From Xenophilus aerolatus (GTDB lineage Bacteria; Pseudomonadota; Gammaproteobacteria; Burkholderiales; Burkholderiaceae_C): a stretch of 64,000 bases of DNA. Made by a program: the position numbers and the translations under genes. Below the pieces are notes generated by a model, which did not search any database, had not been told where the DNA came from, and worked only from the letters and a program-made list of their open reading frames with translations. Shown piece by piece: positions 42,304 to 51,365 of this stretch. Each line of letters starts with the position of its first letter. The first letter of the stretch is position 1. Location of the stretch: positions 248,001 to 312,000 of the forward strand of contig JASCNX010000001.1 of assembly GCA_029968055.1 (NCBI GenBank), read 5' to 3'.

Positions 42304-43318
42304 AATTGGAACCCCCGGCGACGTGCTGGTCATGGGCGCGGGTGCCGTCGGCTGCTACGTCGGCGGCTGCCTCGCTGCCGCGGGCGTGCCCGTCACCTTC
42401 GTCGGCCGGCCGCGGGTGCTCGACGCGCTGGGGCAGCATGGGCTCACGCTCACCGACCGCGACGGCGCCTGCCGCCGAGTGGCGGCCGCCGACCTGCGGC
42501 TGACGACGGCCGTGCCCGCGGGCGCGCGGCCGTCGCTGGTGCTGCTGTCGGTCAAGAGCGGTGCCACCGCCGCGGCAGCGGCCGAACTGGCGGCCGCGCT
42601 GCCGGCCGGCACGCCCGTCGTGTCGCTGCAGAACGGCATCGGCAACGCCGGGCTGGCGCAGCGCGCCGCCCCATCGCTCAAGACGCTGCCGGGCATGGTG
42701 CCCTACAACGTGGCCGAACTCGCGCCCGGCGCCTACCACCGCGGCACTGCCGGCCGATTGGCCAGCGTCGCCCATCCGGCGCTGCTGCCGTGGGGGCCGG
42801 TCTTCGAAGCCGCGGGCGTGCCGATCGACCTGCGCACCGACCTGCAGGCCATCCAGTGGGGCAAGCTGCTGCTCAACCTCAACAACCCGGTCAATGCGCT
42901 GTCGGGCCTGCCCCTGCGCGAGCAACTGCTGGACCGCGGCTACCGCCGCTGCTTCGCCGCGCTGATCGACGAGGCCCTGGCCGCCCTGGACGCCGCCGGC
43001 ATCGACCCGGCGCAGATGACCGCCGTGTCGCCGCGCCGCCTGCCGATGCTGCTGCGCCTGCCCGACTGGCTGTTCCGCCGCGTTGCCGCGCCCATGCTGC
43101 GGGTGGATGCCAAGGCGCGCTCCAGCATGGCCGACGACCTGGCGCTGGGCCGGCGCACCGAGGTCGATGCGCTCAGCGGCGAGGTGGTGCGGCTGGCGCA
43201 GGCGCATGGCCTGGCAGCGCCGCGCAACGCGAAGATGGTCGAACTGCTCGACGGCGGCTGGCCCAAGGCGCCGGCGCGCCTCGATTCGGCGGCGCTGCAG
43301 CGCTCGCTCGGGCTCTAG
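42290..43318 (+). CDS. Ketopantoate reductase family protein (PanE/ApbA)
   Basis: This 342-residue NADPH-dependent reductase resembles 2-dehydropantoate 2-reductase. The nucleotide motif is VMGAGAVGCYVGG (near residue 18), the catalytic Lys is in QWGKLLLNLNNPVNAL (near 190), and the substrate-binding region is VDAKARSSMADDLALGRRTEVDAL. The TTG at 42290 is taken as start because a perfect GGAGG (42280-42284) stands 5 bases before it. It is somewhat longer than E. coli PanE (about 303 residues), so it may be a paralogue acting on another 2-oxo acid rather than the coenzyme A pathway enzyme. Confidence 0.87.
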   Translation: MAASEIGTPGDVLVMGAGAVGCYVGGCLAAAGVPVTFVGRPRVLDALGQHGLTLTDRDGACRRVAAADLRLTTAVPAGARPSLVLLSVKSGATAAAAAELAAALPAGTPVVSLQNGIGNAGLAQRAAPSLKTLPGMVPYNVAELAPGAYHRGTAGRLASVAHPALLPWGPVFEAAGVPIDLRTDLQAIQWGKLLLNLNNPVNALSGLPLREQLLDRGYRRCFAALIDEALAALDAAGIDPAQMTAVSPRRLPMLLRLPDWLFRRVAAPMLRVDAKARSSMADDLALGRRTEVDALSGEVVRLAQAHGLAAPRNAKMVELLDGGWPKAPARLDSAALQRSLGL

Positions 43319-43370
43319 CCCTCGGCGGGGCTGCGCGCCCGCCCTCGACGGACCGCGCGCGCTCGGCGGC

Positions 43371-43970
43371 TCAGCGCCGGGCCACCAGGGTGCCCAGCAC
43401 CGTGCGCAGCGTGGCCACCGCCGCCGCGCGCCCGGACGCATCGCCGGCCATCTGGGCACGCACGATCGCACCGTCGAAGACCAGGGCCGCGGCATCGGCC
43501 AGCAGCATCCGCGTCGCGCCGTCGGGCAGCAGCTCGGCGATCACCTGCGTCATCTCGGCCTTGTGGTCGCGCGCGATGTCCACCGCCTCGGGCAGCGCCT
43601 GCGCGATCTCGACCACCGAGTTGATGAAGGCGCAGCCGCGGAAGTCGGGCTGCTCGGTCCATTCCTGCAGCACGTCGGCCAGCAGGAGCAGGCGCGCATG
43701 GCCTTCGGCCGGCGAGGCCGCGCCGCGACGGCCCAGCGCGTCGATGAACCACGCCATCCAGCGGCAATGGCGGAAGTCCAGGAACTCGCGCACCAGCGCG
43801 TCCTTGCTTGCAAAGTGCCGGTAGAAGGTGAGCTTGGCCACGCCGGACTCGGCGATGAGCCGGTCCACGCCGGTGGCGCGGATGCCGTCGCGGTAGAACA
43901 GGTCGTGCGCGGTCGCGAGGATGCGCTCGCGTGCGGAAAGGTCGGCGGCAGGGGAGGGCTTGGCAGGCAT
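43371..43970 (-). CDS. TetR-family transcriptional regulator
   Basis: This 199-residue repressor has an N-terminal TetR helix-turn-helix (about residues 14-60: ARERILATAHDLFYRDGIRA, then ESGVAKLTFYRHFASKDALV) and a helical ligand-binding C-terminus. The ATG at 43970 is chosen; a TTG at 43988 lies within an operator. It is divergent from the DUF1348 gene. Two near-identical 18-base palindromes in the 98-base intergenic region are its probable operators, so it should repress both its own gene and the DUF1348 gene. The inducer is unknown. Confidence 0.92.
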   Translation of the reverse strand: MPAKPSPAADLSARERILATAHDLFYRDGIRATGVDRLIAESGVAKLTFYRHFASKDALVREFLDFRHCRWMAWFIDALGRRGAASPAEGHARLLLLADVLQEWTEQPDFRGCAFINSVVEIAQALPEAVDIARDHKAEMTQVIAELLPDGATRMLLADAAALVFDGAIVRAQMAGDASGRAAAVATLRTVLGTLVARR

Positions 43971-43980
43971 TGCCACGATT

Positions 43981-43998
43981 GTAGACAAGTCTGTCTAC
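43981..43998. promoter_or_regulatory. TetR operator 1
   Basis: GTAGACAAGTCTGTCTAC has perfect GTAGACA/TGTCTAC arms around a 4-base centre. It lies 11 bases upstream of the TetR ATG and is repeated almost exactly at 44022-44039, with 41 bases from centre to centre. Placement fits autorepression. Confidence 0.85.
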
Positions 43999-44021
43999 CT
44001 GCGTTATCGTCGGCGCCTGGA

Positions 44022-44039
44022 GTAGACAGGTCTGTCTAC
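44022..44039. promoter_or_regulatory. TetR operator 2
   Basis: GTAGACAGGTCTGTCTAC differs from operator 1 at one base, in the centre. It lies 29 bases before the DUF1348 ATG, where a bound repressor would block that gene. The 41-base spacing is about four helical turns, so two dimers could sit on the same face of the DNA. Confidence 0.85.
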
Positions 44040-44068
44040 ATCAACCCACCCGCCGAAGGAGCCCTCGC

Positions 44069-44551
44069 ATGTCCGACACCCATCCCGAAACCCGCCCGCC
44101 CGTGCCGCCGTTCACGCTGGCCACCGCCACCCAGAAGGTGCGCGGCGCCGAGGACGCCTGGAACTCGCGCGACCCCGACCGCGTGGCCCAGGTCTATACG
44201 CACGACACCGTGTGGCGCAACCGGGCCGAGTTCCCGAGGGGCCGCGAGGCGGCGCGCGCCTTCCTGCAGCGCAAGTGGGCGCGCGAGCTGGACTACCGGC
44301 TCATCAAGGGCCTGTGGGCCTTCACCGAGCACCGCATCGCGGTGCGCTTCGCCTACGAGTGGCACGACGACTCGGGCCAGTGGTTCCGCAGCTACGGCAA
44401 CGAGAACTGGGAGTTCAATGCCCAGGGCCTGATGCAGCGGCGCTTCGCCAGCATCAACGACCTGCCCATCGCGGCGGGCGACCGCCTGTTCCACTGGCCG
44501 CTCGGCCGCCGGCCCGACGACCATCCCGGGCTGGAAGAACTGGGCCTCTGA
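44069..44551 (+). CDS. DUF1348 / NTF2-like protein
   Basis: This 160-residue protein of the nuclear-transport-factor-2-like fold, DUF1348 type, has the family blocks [57 protein letters not shown] and [11 protein letters not shown]. The biochemical function is unknown; the cone-shaped fold often binds small hydrophobic ligands. It is tightly linked to the TetR repressor by two operators, so it is probably induced by the same xenobiotic or metabolite. No signal peptide is seen, so it should be cytoplasmic. Confidence 0.9.
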   Translation: MSDTHPETRPPVPPFTLATATQKVRGAEDAWNSRDPDRVAQVYTHDTVWRNRAEFPRGREAARAFLQRKWARELDYRLIKGLWAFTEHRIAVRFAYEWHDDSGQWFRSYGNENWEFNAQGLMQRRFASINDLPIAAGDRLFHWPLGRRPDDHPGLEELGL

Positions 44552-44592
44552 AGCGCCGTGGCCGGGCCGGCAAGGAGCGCTACATTGCCGGC

Positions 44593-46167
44593 ATGACGCC
44601 CCCGCCGCTCGTCCGCCTCCTGCTCGCCGTGGCCGCACTGGCGCTGGCCGGCTGCGCGAGCCTGCCGCCGCCCCAGCCAGCGCCGCGCTCCACCGCGCCG
44701 ACCGATGTCGCGGGCACCCGCCTGGCGCAGGTCGCCAGGGCCAGCACGCCGCCCGGCACCGGGCCGGACGCGCTCTCGGGCTTCCAGCTCATGCCCGAGG
44801 GGCCGACGGCGCTGAACGCGCGCGTGGCGCTCGCGCGCCAGGCCCAGAAGAGCATCGACGCGCAGTACTACATCCTGCAGGCCGACGGCTCGGGCCTGCT
44901 CTTCCTGCACGAGCTGCTGCAGGCCGCGCGGCGCGGCGTGCGGGTGCGGCTGCTGGTCGACGACCTCTACACCGCGGGCAAGGACGAGCTCTTCGCCGCG
45001 CTGGCCTCGCAGCCGAACTTCGAGCTGCGCCTGTTCAACCCGCTGGCGGTGCGCACCGGCCCGCTGACGCTGCGGCTCGCGCTCTCGCTGGGCGACGTGC
45101 GGCGCATCAACCGGCGCATGCACAACAAGCTCTTCGTGGCCGACAACAGCGTCGCCATCACGGGCGGGCGCAACATCGCCGACGAGTACTTCATGCGCAG
45201 CGACGTGGCCAACTTCATCGACATGGACGTGCTGGCCACCGGGCCCGTGGTGCCGGAGCTGTCGGCCTCCTTCGACGACTACTGGAACAGCGCCCAGATT
45301 CGGCCGATCGGCTCGCTGGTGCAACTGCCCATCGACGGCGAGGGCACCCGCGAGTGGCTGCAGGCGCACCTCGTCGGCAAGCGCGAGCCCCTGCCCGAGC
45401 GCTACGCCGACGTGCTGGGCCATCCCACCATCGCGGCCCAGCTCGCGGCCGGCCGTCTCGAGCAGACGCCGGGCGACGGCCGCGCGGTGGCCGACATTCC
45501 CGAGAAGATCACCATCCGGGACCCCGAGGCCAGCTATGCCGACAGCGTGACCCAGCGCACCGTCGCCATGCTCTACGGCGCGCGCGAACAGGTGGTGATG
45601 GTGTCGCCGTACTTCATCCCGGGCGAGCGCGGCCTCGAGATGCTGGAGGACGGCGTCAAGCACGGCGTGGAGATGATCGTGCTGACCAACTCGCTCGACG
45701 CCACCGACGAGTCGCTGGTGTACGCCGGCTACGCGCGCTACCGCATGGCCATGCTCAAGGCGGGCATCCATGTCTACGAGCTGGGCGCGAAGCTGGCCCC
45801 GCGCGACCACCAGCTGGGCGACTTCAAGAGCTCGACCGGGCGCCTGCACTCCAAGCTGGCCATCGTCGACCGGCGGCGCATGTTCATCGGCTCGATGAAC
45901 CTCGACGGCCGCTCGGCGCGCCTGAACACCGAGATCGGCGTGCTGATCGACAGCCCGGCGCTGGCGGCGCAGTTCGGCCGTTTCATGCCGCTGCGCGCGC
46001 TGGGCGCCTACCAGCTGCAGCTCGGTGCCGGCGGCAACGGCGTGGAATGGATCGAGCACAACCCCGACGGGACGAGCCAGGTCATCACCGACGAGCCGGG
46101 CGCCCACTGGCTCGGCAGCTTCCGCGACTGGCTGCTGCTGCGCTTCCTGCCGGAAGACCTGCTGTGA
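44593..46167 (+). CDS. Phospholipase D family lipoprotein (cardiolipin-synthase-like)
   Basis: This 524-residue protein has two H-x-K-x4-D (HKD) motifs, HNKLFVADNSVAITGGRN (near residue 177) and HSKLAIVDRRRMFIGSMN (near 419), which together form one phospholipase D active site. The N-terminus MTPPPLVRLLLAVAALALAGC is a lipoprotein signal (C21). The family includes ClsC-like cardiolipin synthases and other phosphodiesterases; a lipoprotein anchor suggests the periplasmic face of a membrane. The ATG at 44593 directly begins the signal. It is 41 bases after the DUF1348 gene. The lipid substrate is unproven. Confidence 0.87.
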   Translation: MTPPPLVRLLLAVAALALAGCASLPPPQPAPRSTAPTDVAGTRLAQVARASTPPGTGPDALSGFQLMPEGPTALNARVALARQAQKSIDAQYYILQADGSGLLFLHELLQAARRGVRVRLLVDDLYTAGKDELFAALASQPNFELRLFNPLAVRTGPLTLRLALSLGDVRRINRRMHNKLFVADNSVAITGGRNIADEYFMRSDVANFIDMDVLATGPVVPELSASFDDYWNSAQIRPIGSLVQLPIDGEGTREWLQAHLVGKREPLPERYADVLGHPTIAAQLAAGRLEQTPGDGRAVADIPEKITIRDPEASYADSVTQRTVAMLYGAREQVVMVSPYFIPGERGLEMLEDGVKHGVEMIVLTNSLDATDESLVYAGYARYRMAMLKAGIHVYELGAKLAPRDHQLGDFKSSTGRLHSKLAIVDRRRMFIGSMNLDGRSARLNTEIGVLIDSPALAAQFGRFMPLRALGAYQLQLGAGGNGVEWIEHNPDGTSQVITDEPGAHWLGSFRDWLLLRFLPEDLL

Positions 46168-46201
46168 ACGCCATGGCATGTCGGTTGCATGCTCTCAACC
46201 C

Positions 46202-47398
46202 ATGTCCCAAGCGCTGAACCCGCCCCGCCACGCCGATGCCGGCGTCGATCCGCTGTGGGGCCACCCGCTCAGCCTGCTGTTGGAATCCACGGGCGAGGGC
46301 GTGTTCGGCATCGACCTGGACGGCCATTGCACCTTCATCAACCGGGCGGGCGCCCGCCTGCTCGGCCACGATGCGGCGGCGGTGATCGGCCGCAACATGC
46401 ACGAGCTGACCCATCATTCCCACGCCGACGGCTCGCCCTACCCGGACACCGACTGCCCGATCTTCAACGCCTTCCGGCGCGGCCTGCCGTGCCGCATCGA
46501 CACGGAGGTGTTCTGGCGCCGCGACGGCAGCGCCTTCGCGGTGGAGTATTCGAGCCACCCGATCCTCGACGGCGAGGTCGTGCGCGGTGCCGTCATCACC
46601 TTCGTCGACATCACCGAGCGCCGGCGGGCCGCGCACGCGCTGCAGCAGTCGCGCGACGAGCTGGAGCGGCGCGTGGCCGAGCGCACCTCGGAACTCAGCG
46701 CCGCCCTCCAGCAGGTGCGCGAGCTCTCGGCCTGGATGGAGTCGGTGCGCGAGGACGAACGCACCCGCATCGCGCGCGAGGTGCACGACGAGCTGGGCAG
46801 CCTGCTGGTGGCCCTGAAGATGGACGTCGACTGGATCGGCAAGCGTTTGGGCGAACAGGGGGCGCGCACGCCCGAGGCCGCCGAGGACATGCGCCTGCAG
46901 ATGCGCGGCAAGTGCAGCAACATGAGCGGGCTGATCGAGCGCGCGGTGGACAACGTGGGCCGCATCATCACCGACCTGCGGCCGAGCATCCTCGACCACC
47001 AAGGCCTGTGGGCGGCGCTGGAGTGGCAGGCCCACGAGTTCGCGCGCGCGGCCGAACTCGAGATGGATTGGCGCATGGCGGTGGACGATTCGCTGGAGTT
47101 GCCCGGGCCGGCCGCCATGGCCGTGTTCCGCATCTTCCAGGAGATGCTGAGCAACGTCGGCCGCCACGCGCGCGCCAGGCGGGTGGAGGTCGACATCCAC
47201 CTCGAGGGCGAGGCGCTGTACCTGCATGTGCGCGACGACGGCGTCGGGGCGCCGGCCCAGGCCTTCCATGCGCCGGCGTCCTATGGCGTGCGGGGCATGC
47301 GGGAGCGCGCGCTGCACTTCGGCGGCAGCGTCGAGATTTCGAGCCAGGTCGGCCGCGGAAGCCTGCTGTGCCTGCGGATGCCGGTCTCCCATGAGTAG
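46202..47398 (+). CDS. PAS-domain sensor histidine kinase (NarX/DesK type)
   Basis: This 398-residue soluble kinase has a PAS domain (about residues 22-140: LLLESTGEGVFGIDLDGHCT), a coiled-coil linker, a HisKA_3 dimerisation domain with the phosphoacceptor in AREVHDELGS (H195), and a HATPase domain (FQEMLSNVGRHARA, VRDDGVGAP, YGVRGMRERA). No membrane segment is seen, so the signal is sensed inside the cell. An in-frame ATG at 46178 would add 8 residues. It overlaps the response-regulator gene by 8 bases and precedes the cyanate transporter and cyanase genes, which it probably controls. Confidence 0.9.
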   Translation: MSQALNPPRHADAGVDPLWGHPLSLLLESTGEGVFGIDLDGHCTFINRAGARLLGHDAAAVIGRNMHELTHHSHADGSPYPDTDCPIFNAFRRGLPCRIDTEVFWRRDGSAFAVEYSSHPILDGEVVRGAVITFVDITERRRAAHALQQSRDELERRVAERTSELSAALQQVRELSAWMESVREDERTRIAREVHDELGSLLVALKMDVDWIGKRLGEQGARTPEAAEDMRLQMRGKCSNMSGLIERAVDNVGRIITDLRPSILDHQGLWAALEWQAHEFARAAELEMDWRMAVDDSLELPGPAAMAVFRIFQEMLSNVGRHARARRVEVDIHLEGEALYLHVRDDGVGAPAQAFHAPASYGVRGMRERALHFGGSVEISSQVGRGSLLCLRMPVSHE

Positions 47399-48074
47399 CG
47401 GCATCGTGGCGACACCGATCCGCGTCCTGCTGGGCGACGACCACCGCATCGTGCGCGAGGGCCTGCGCCAGATGCTGGGCGACCCGGCCAACGGCAGCCC
47501 GGAGATCGCAGTGGCGGCCGAAGCGGCGACCGGGCCCGAGGTCATCGAGCGGGTGACGCAGCTCGGCGGCACGCAGGGGGTCGACGTCGTGCTGCTGGAC
47601 ATCGCGCTGCCCGGCCGCGACGGGCTGGACGTGCTGCAGGACCTGCGGGCGGGCTGGCCCGGCCTGCCGGTGCTGATGCTGTCGACCTATCCCGAGCGGC
47701 AGTACGCCGTACGCTGCATCCGCCTGGGCGCGGCCGGCTACCTCAACAAGAGCGCCGACGCCGAGGAGATGGTGGCCGCGGTGCGCAAGGCGGCCGGCGG
47801 CGGCATCTACGTCACGCCGGCCACGGCCGAGGCGCTGGCCGGCGCGGTGGGCCGCAGCGGCTCGGCCACCGAGGCGCTGTCGCACCGCGAACACCAGGTG
47901 TTCCGCCTGCTCACGGCGGGGCACAGCGTGAGCGAGATTGGTGCAAGCCTCGGCCTGGCGCCCAACACCGTCAGCACCTACCGGGCGCGCATCCTCGAAA
48001 AGACGGGCACCAAGAACGACGTGGAGCTGGCGCTGTACGCCGAGCGGCAGGGCCGGCGCCCTCCGGCGGGCTGA
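47391..48074 (+). CDS. NarL/FixJ-type response regulator
   Basis: This 227-residue regulator has a receiver domain (residues about 10-130; acidic pocket GDDHR, phosphoacceptor D70 in VVLLDIALPG, a Lys in YLNKSAD) and a LuxR-type helix-turn-helix (about 160-222: LSHREHQVFRLLTAGHSVSEIGASLGLAPNTVSTYRARIL). It is the partner of the overlapping PAS kinase. The inverted repeat at 48097-48118, upstream of the cyanate transporter genes, is a candidate binding site. In E. coli the cyanate operon is controlled by the LysR-type CynR, so two-component control would be a different solution. Confidence 0.92.
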   Translation: MSSGIVATPIRVLLGDDHRIVREGLRQMLGDPANGSPEIAVAAEAATGPEVIERVTQLGGTQGVDVVLLDIALPGRDGLDVLQDLRAGWPGLPVLMLSTYPERQYAVRCIRLGAAGYLNKSADAEEMVAAVRKAAGGGIYVTPATAEALAGAVGRSGSATEALSHREHQVFRLLTAGHSVSEIGASLGLAPNTVSTYRARILEKTGTKNDVELALYAERQGRRPPAG

Positions 48075-48096
48075 TTCGGCCCGTCGCGAGGCCCCG

Positions 48097-48118
48097 CTTG
48101 TAGGGGCAGCACTACAAG
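48097..48118. promoter_or_regulatory. Inverted repeat upstream of cyanate operon
   Basis: CTTGTAG (48097-48103) and CTACAAG (48112-48118) form a perfect inverted repeat with an 8-base centre, 104 bases before the cynA-type start. Its core GTAGGG-N6-CTACA (48100-48116) recurs upstream of urtA at 57086-57102. A LuxR-type response regulator is the likely binder. Confidence 0.6.
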
Positions 48119-48133
48119 GCCTCGACGGGCGAG

Positions 48134-48149
48134 GCACGATTTTTCGTGC
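48134..48149. other. Hairpin before the cyanate operon
   Basis: GCACGATTTTTCGTGC is a perfect 6-base-pair inverted repeat with a TTTT loop between the response-regulator gene and the transporter genes. It may be a weak terminator for the two-component genes or part of the operon leader. Confidence 0.4.
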
Positions 48150-48221
48150 GGGCGTCGCTGTGGCGCCGAACGGGCCCGCACGTTGCATGGGACCAGGCAC
48201 TTCCACTGCACGAGGTGAACC

Positions 48222-49604
48222 ATGCCGCGACTGCCCACCACCCTCCGCGCCGACCCCTACGACGCCGACCGCCCGCTGCTGATGCGCTGTGCCTGCGGGC
48301 AGGACCATGCACCGCAGGCCCACGGCGCGGCGCAGGCGGTGGCCGCCGTGTCGGTGGAAGAGGCCTCGCGCGACTTCGTCGAGGCCGCGCTGGTCAAGGC
48401 GCTGTTCCCGCACGAGCCGCTGCGCCGGCGCTTCCTGCAGGCGGTGGGTGCGGGCACGGCACGCGCCGCCATCGCCTCGCTGCTGCCGGTCGCCTCGCTG
48501 CAGGCCATGGCGCAGGAGAAGAAGGCGCCGGAGAAGAAGGACCTGAAGATCGGCTTCATCCCGATCACCTGCGCCACGCCGCTGATCATGGCGCACCCGC
48601 TGGGCTTCTACCGCAACGAGGGCCTGAACGTGGACGTCGTCAAGACGGCCGGCTGGGCGCTGATCCGCGACAAGATGATGAACCGGGAGTACGACGCCAC
48701 GCACTTCCTCAGCCCCATGCCGCTGGCCATGTCGATGGGCGTGGGCTCCAACCCGGTGCCGATGAACGTGGCCACCATCCAGAACACCAACGGTCAGGCC
48801 ATCACGCTGTCGGTGAAGCACAAGGACAAGCGCGACCCGAAGCTGTGGAAGGGCTTCAAGTTCGCGGTGCCCTTCGAGTTCAGCATGCACAACTTCCTGC
48901 TGCGCTACTACGTGGCCGAACACGGGCTCAACCCCGACACCGACATCCAGATCCGCGTGGTGCCGCCGCCCGAGATGGTGGCCAACCTGCGCGCCGGGAA
49001 CATCGACGGCTACCTGGGCCCGGACCCCTTCAACCAGCGCGCGGTCTATGAAGAGGTGGGCTTCATCCACCTGCTGACCAAGGAGCTGTGGAACGGCCAC
49101 CCGTGCTGCGCCTTCGGCACCAGCACCGAGTTCATCCAGAAGAACCCCAACACCTTCGCGGCGCTGTACCGCGCGGTGCTCACCGCCTCAGCGATGGCGC
49201 GCGAGGCCAAGAACCGCGAGCTGATCGCCAAGGTCATCTCGCCGGCGCAGTACCTGAACCAGCCCGAGACCGTCATCGCCCAGGTGCTGACCGGCCGCTT
49301 CGCCGACGGCCTGGGCAAGATCCAGACCGTGCCGGACCGGGCCGACTTCGACCCCATCCCCTGGCAGAGCATGGCCGTGTGGATGCTCACGCAGATGCAG
49401 CGCTGGGGCTACGTCAAGGGCGAGGTCAACTACAAGCAGATCGCCGAGAAGGTGTTCCTGCTGACCGACGCCAAGAAGTACATGAAGGAGCTGGGCCAGC
49501 CGGTGCCGCAGGGCGCGTACCCCTCGTTCAAGGTCATGGGCAAGGAGTTCGATCCCGACAAGGCCGCGGCCTACGCCAAGAGCTTCGCGATCTACAAGGC
49601 ATGA
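48222..49604 (+). CDS. CmpA/NrtA-type ABC substrate-binding protein (probably cyanate)
   Basis: This 460-residue binding protein of the nitrate/nitrite/cyanate (CmpA/NrtA) family includes the block KIGFIPITCATPLIMAHPLGFY. Export looks Tat-dependent (RRRFLQAVGAG, residues 68-78), but the signal is preceded by an odd 67-residue N-terminal stretch with RCACGQDHA (C23, C25), a feature I recall in betaproteobacterial members of this family. Placement directly before permease, ATPase and cyanase genes points to cyanate as ligand, corresponding to CynA. The stop overlaps the permease ATG (ATGA, 49601-49604). The ribosome-binding sequence is GAGGTG. Confidence 0.87.
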   Translation: MPRLPTTLRADPYDADRPLLMRCACGQDHAPQAHGAAQAVAAVSVEEASRDFVEAALVKALFPHEPLRRRFLQAVGAGTARAAIASLLPVASLQAMAQEKKAPEKKDLKIGFIPITCATPLIMAHPLGFYRNEGLNVDVVKTAGWALIRDKMMNREYDATHFLSPMPLAMSMGVGSNPVPMNVATIQNTNGQAITLSVKHKDKRDPKLWKGFKFAVPFEFSMHNFLLRYYVAEHGLNPDTDIQIRVVPPPEMVANLRAGNIDGYLGPDPFNQRAVYEEVGFIHLLTKELWNGHPCCAFGTSTEFIQKNPNTFAALYRAVLTASAMAREAKNRELIAKVISPAQYLNQPETVIAQVLTGRFADGLGKIQTVPDRADFDPIPWQSMAVWMLTQMQRWGYVKGEVNYKQIAEKVFLLTDAKKYMKELGQPVPQGAYPSFKVMGKEFDPDKAAAYAKSFAIYKA

Positions 49605-50458
49605 AGTCGCTCAACGCCAAGGCGGCGCTGCTGTCGCTGCTGCTGCTGCTGGTGGTGCTGGGCATCTGGCACCTGGCCACCGCCACGGGCGCGGCCGGCG
49701 GCAGCGCCGCCGGCATGACGGCCGAGGAGGTCGAGTACGCCAAGATGATGGGCAAAGACCCCGGCGCGGCGAAGGCCGGGGGCTTTCCCACGCCGCTGGA
49801 GATGGGCCGCACGGCCTGGAAGCACCTGTCGCACCCGTTCTACGACAACGGGCCCAATGACAAGGGCATCGCGATCCAGCTGGGCCATTCGCTCGCGCGC
49901 GTCGGGCTGGGCTTCGGTCTCGCGTGCCTGGTGGCGATCCCGCTGGGCTTCCTGATCGGCATGTCGCCGCTGGCCTACCGGGCGCTCGACCCCTTCATCC
50001 AGGTGCTCAAGCCGATCAGCCCGCTGGCGTGGATGCCGCTGGCCCTCTACACCATCAAGGATTCGGGCATCAGCGGCATCTTCGTGATCTTCATCTGCTC
50101 GGTCTGGCCGATGCTGGTCAACACGGCCTTCGGCGTCGCCTCGGTGCGGCGCGACTGGCTCAACGTGGCACGCACGCTGGAGGTCAGCCCCTTGCGCAAG
50201 GCCTTCCGGGTGATCCTGCCGGCGGCCGCGCCGACCATCCTCACGGGCATGCGCATCAGCATGGGCATCGCATGGCTGGTGATCGTCGCGGCCGAGATGC
50301 TGGTCGGCGGCACGGGCATCGGCTACTTCGTCTGGAACGAGTGGAACAACCTGTCGCTGACCAACGTGATCTTCGCCATCCTGCTGATCGGCGTGGTCGG
50401 CATGCTGCTGGACCTGGCGTTCGGCCGCCTGCAGAAGGCCGTGACCTATGTGGAGTGA
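49601..50458 (+). CDS. ABC transporter permease (cyanate/nitrate type)
   Basis: This 285-residue inner-membrane permease has about six hydrophobic segments and the EAA-type coupling loop around LNVARTLEVSPLRKAFRVILPAAAPTILTGMR (near residues 190-220). It begins with a signal-anchor-like helix and a periplasmic segment (TAEEVEYAKMMGKDP) as in NrtB/CynB-type permeases. It is translationally coupled to the binding protein upstream and closely followed by the ATPase gene. It should import cyanate or a similar small anion. Confidence 0.9.
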   Translation: MKSLNAKAALLSLLLLLVVLGIWHLATATGAAGGSAAGMTAEEVEYAKMMGKDPGAAKAGGFPTPLEMGRTAWKHLSHPFYDNGPNDKGIAIQLGHSLARVGLGFGLACLVAIPLGFLIGMSPLAYRALDPFIQVLKPISPLAWMPLALYTIKDSGISGIFVIFICSVWPMLVNTAFGVASVRRDWLNVARTLEVSPLRKAFRVILPAAAPTILTGMRISMGIAWLVIVAAEMLVGGTGIGYFVWNEWNNLSLTNVIFAILLIGVVGMLLDLAFGRLQKAVTYVE

Positions 50459-50486
50459 CCATGGCCACGCAGCGCCCGAGGCAACG

Positions 50487-51326
50487 ATGACGGCCACCAC
50501 GACGGCACCGACGACAGCAACGAACCCATCGCCGGAATTCCTTCGCGTCCAGGGCCTGGCGCGGTCCTTCCAGGCGCAGCGCCCGGTGTTCGCCGAGGTC
50601 GACTTCGACGTCTCGCGCGGCGAGTTCGTCTGCATCATCGGCCACTCCGGCTGCGGCAAGACGACCATCCTCAACGTGCTGGCCGGCCTCGACCGTGCCA
50701 GCGCCGGCCATGTGTTCATGGACGGGCGCGAGGTGGCCGGCCCCAGCCTGGAGCGGGGCGTGGTGTTCCAAAGCCACGCGCTGCTGCCCTGGCTCACCGT
50801 GCGCCGCAACATCGCCTTCGCCGTCGAATCGCGCCGGCCCGACTGGCGCCGCGCCGAGGTGGACGCGCATGTCGAGAAGTACGTGGCGATGGTCGGCCTG
50901 TCCGCGGCGCTGGACAAGAAGCCGTCCGAGCTCTCGGGCGGCATGAAGCAGCGCGTGGGCATCGCGCGGGCCTTCGCCATCGAACCGAAGATGCTGCTGC
51001 TCGACGAGCCCTTCGGTGCGCTGGACGCGCTCACCCGCGGCACCATCCAGGACGAACTGGTGGCCATCGTGCGGCGCACGCAGCAGACCGTCTTCATGAT
51101 CACGCACGACGTGGACGAGGCCATCCTCCTGGCCGACCGCGTGCTGATGATGCGCAACGGCGTGGTGCTGCCCGACGGCGGCTGGCGGCCCGGCGGCATC
51201 GCCGAGACGCTTCGCATCGAGCTGCCGCGCGAACGCACGCGCGGCACGCTGCACCACATGCCCGGCTACTACGAGCTGCGCAACCACATCGTCGACTTCC
51301 TCGTCACCCGGGCGCACGCCGCCTGA
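50487..51326 (+). CDS. ABC transporter ATP-binding protein (cyanate/nitrate type)
   Basis: This 279-residue ATPase has Walker A GHSGCGKTT, Q-loop FQSHALLPWL, signature LSGGMKQRVGIARAF, Walker B MLLLDEPFGALD and the switch His in MITHDVDEA. It resembles NrtD/CynD-type proteins, single-domain and without the binding-protein fusion of NrtC. The start is uncertain: ATG at 50487 (GAGG 5 bases before) is used here, while an ATG at 50448 overlaps the permease by 11 bases and would add 13 residues. It energises the cyanate-type uptake system. Confidence 0.9.
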   Translation: MTATTTAPTTATNPSPEFLRVQGLARSFQAQRPVFAEVDFDVSRGEFVCIIGHSGCGKTTILNVLAGLDRASAGHVFMDGREVAGPSLERGVVFQSHALLPWLTVRRNIAFAVESRRPDWRRAEVDAHVEKYVAMVGLSAALDKKPSELSGGMKQRVGIARAFAIEPKMLLLDEPFGALDALTRGTIQDELVAIVRRTQQTVFMITHDVDEAILLADRVLMMRNGVVLPDGGWRPGGIAETLRIELPRERTRGTLHHMPGYYELRNHIVDFLVTRAHAA

Positions 51327-51365
51327 GGTCTTCCGTTTCCCCCAACACATCAAGGAGTGATATCC

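Noticed and set aside
48196-48211. Sigma54-like AGGCAC-N5-CTGC sequence before the cyanate binding-protein gene
   Set aside because: The implied transcription start would fall at or just before the ATG and the site overlaps the ribosome-binding sequence, so it is probably chance.
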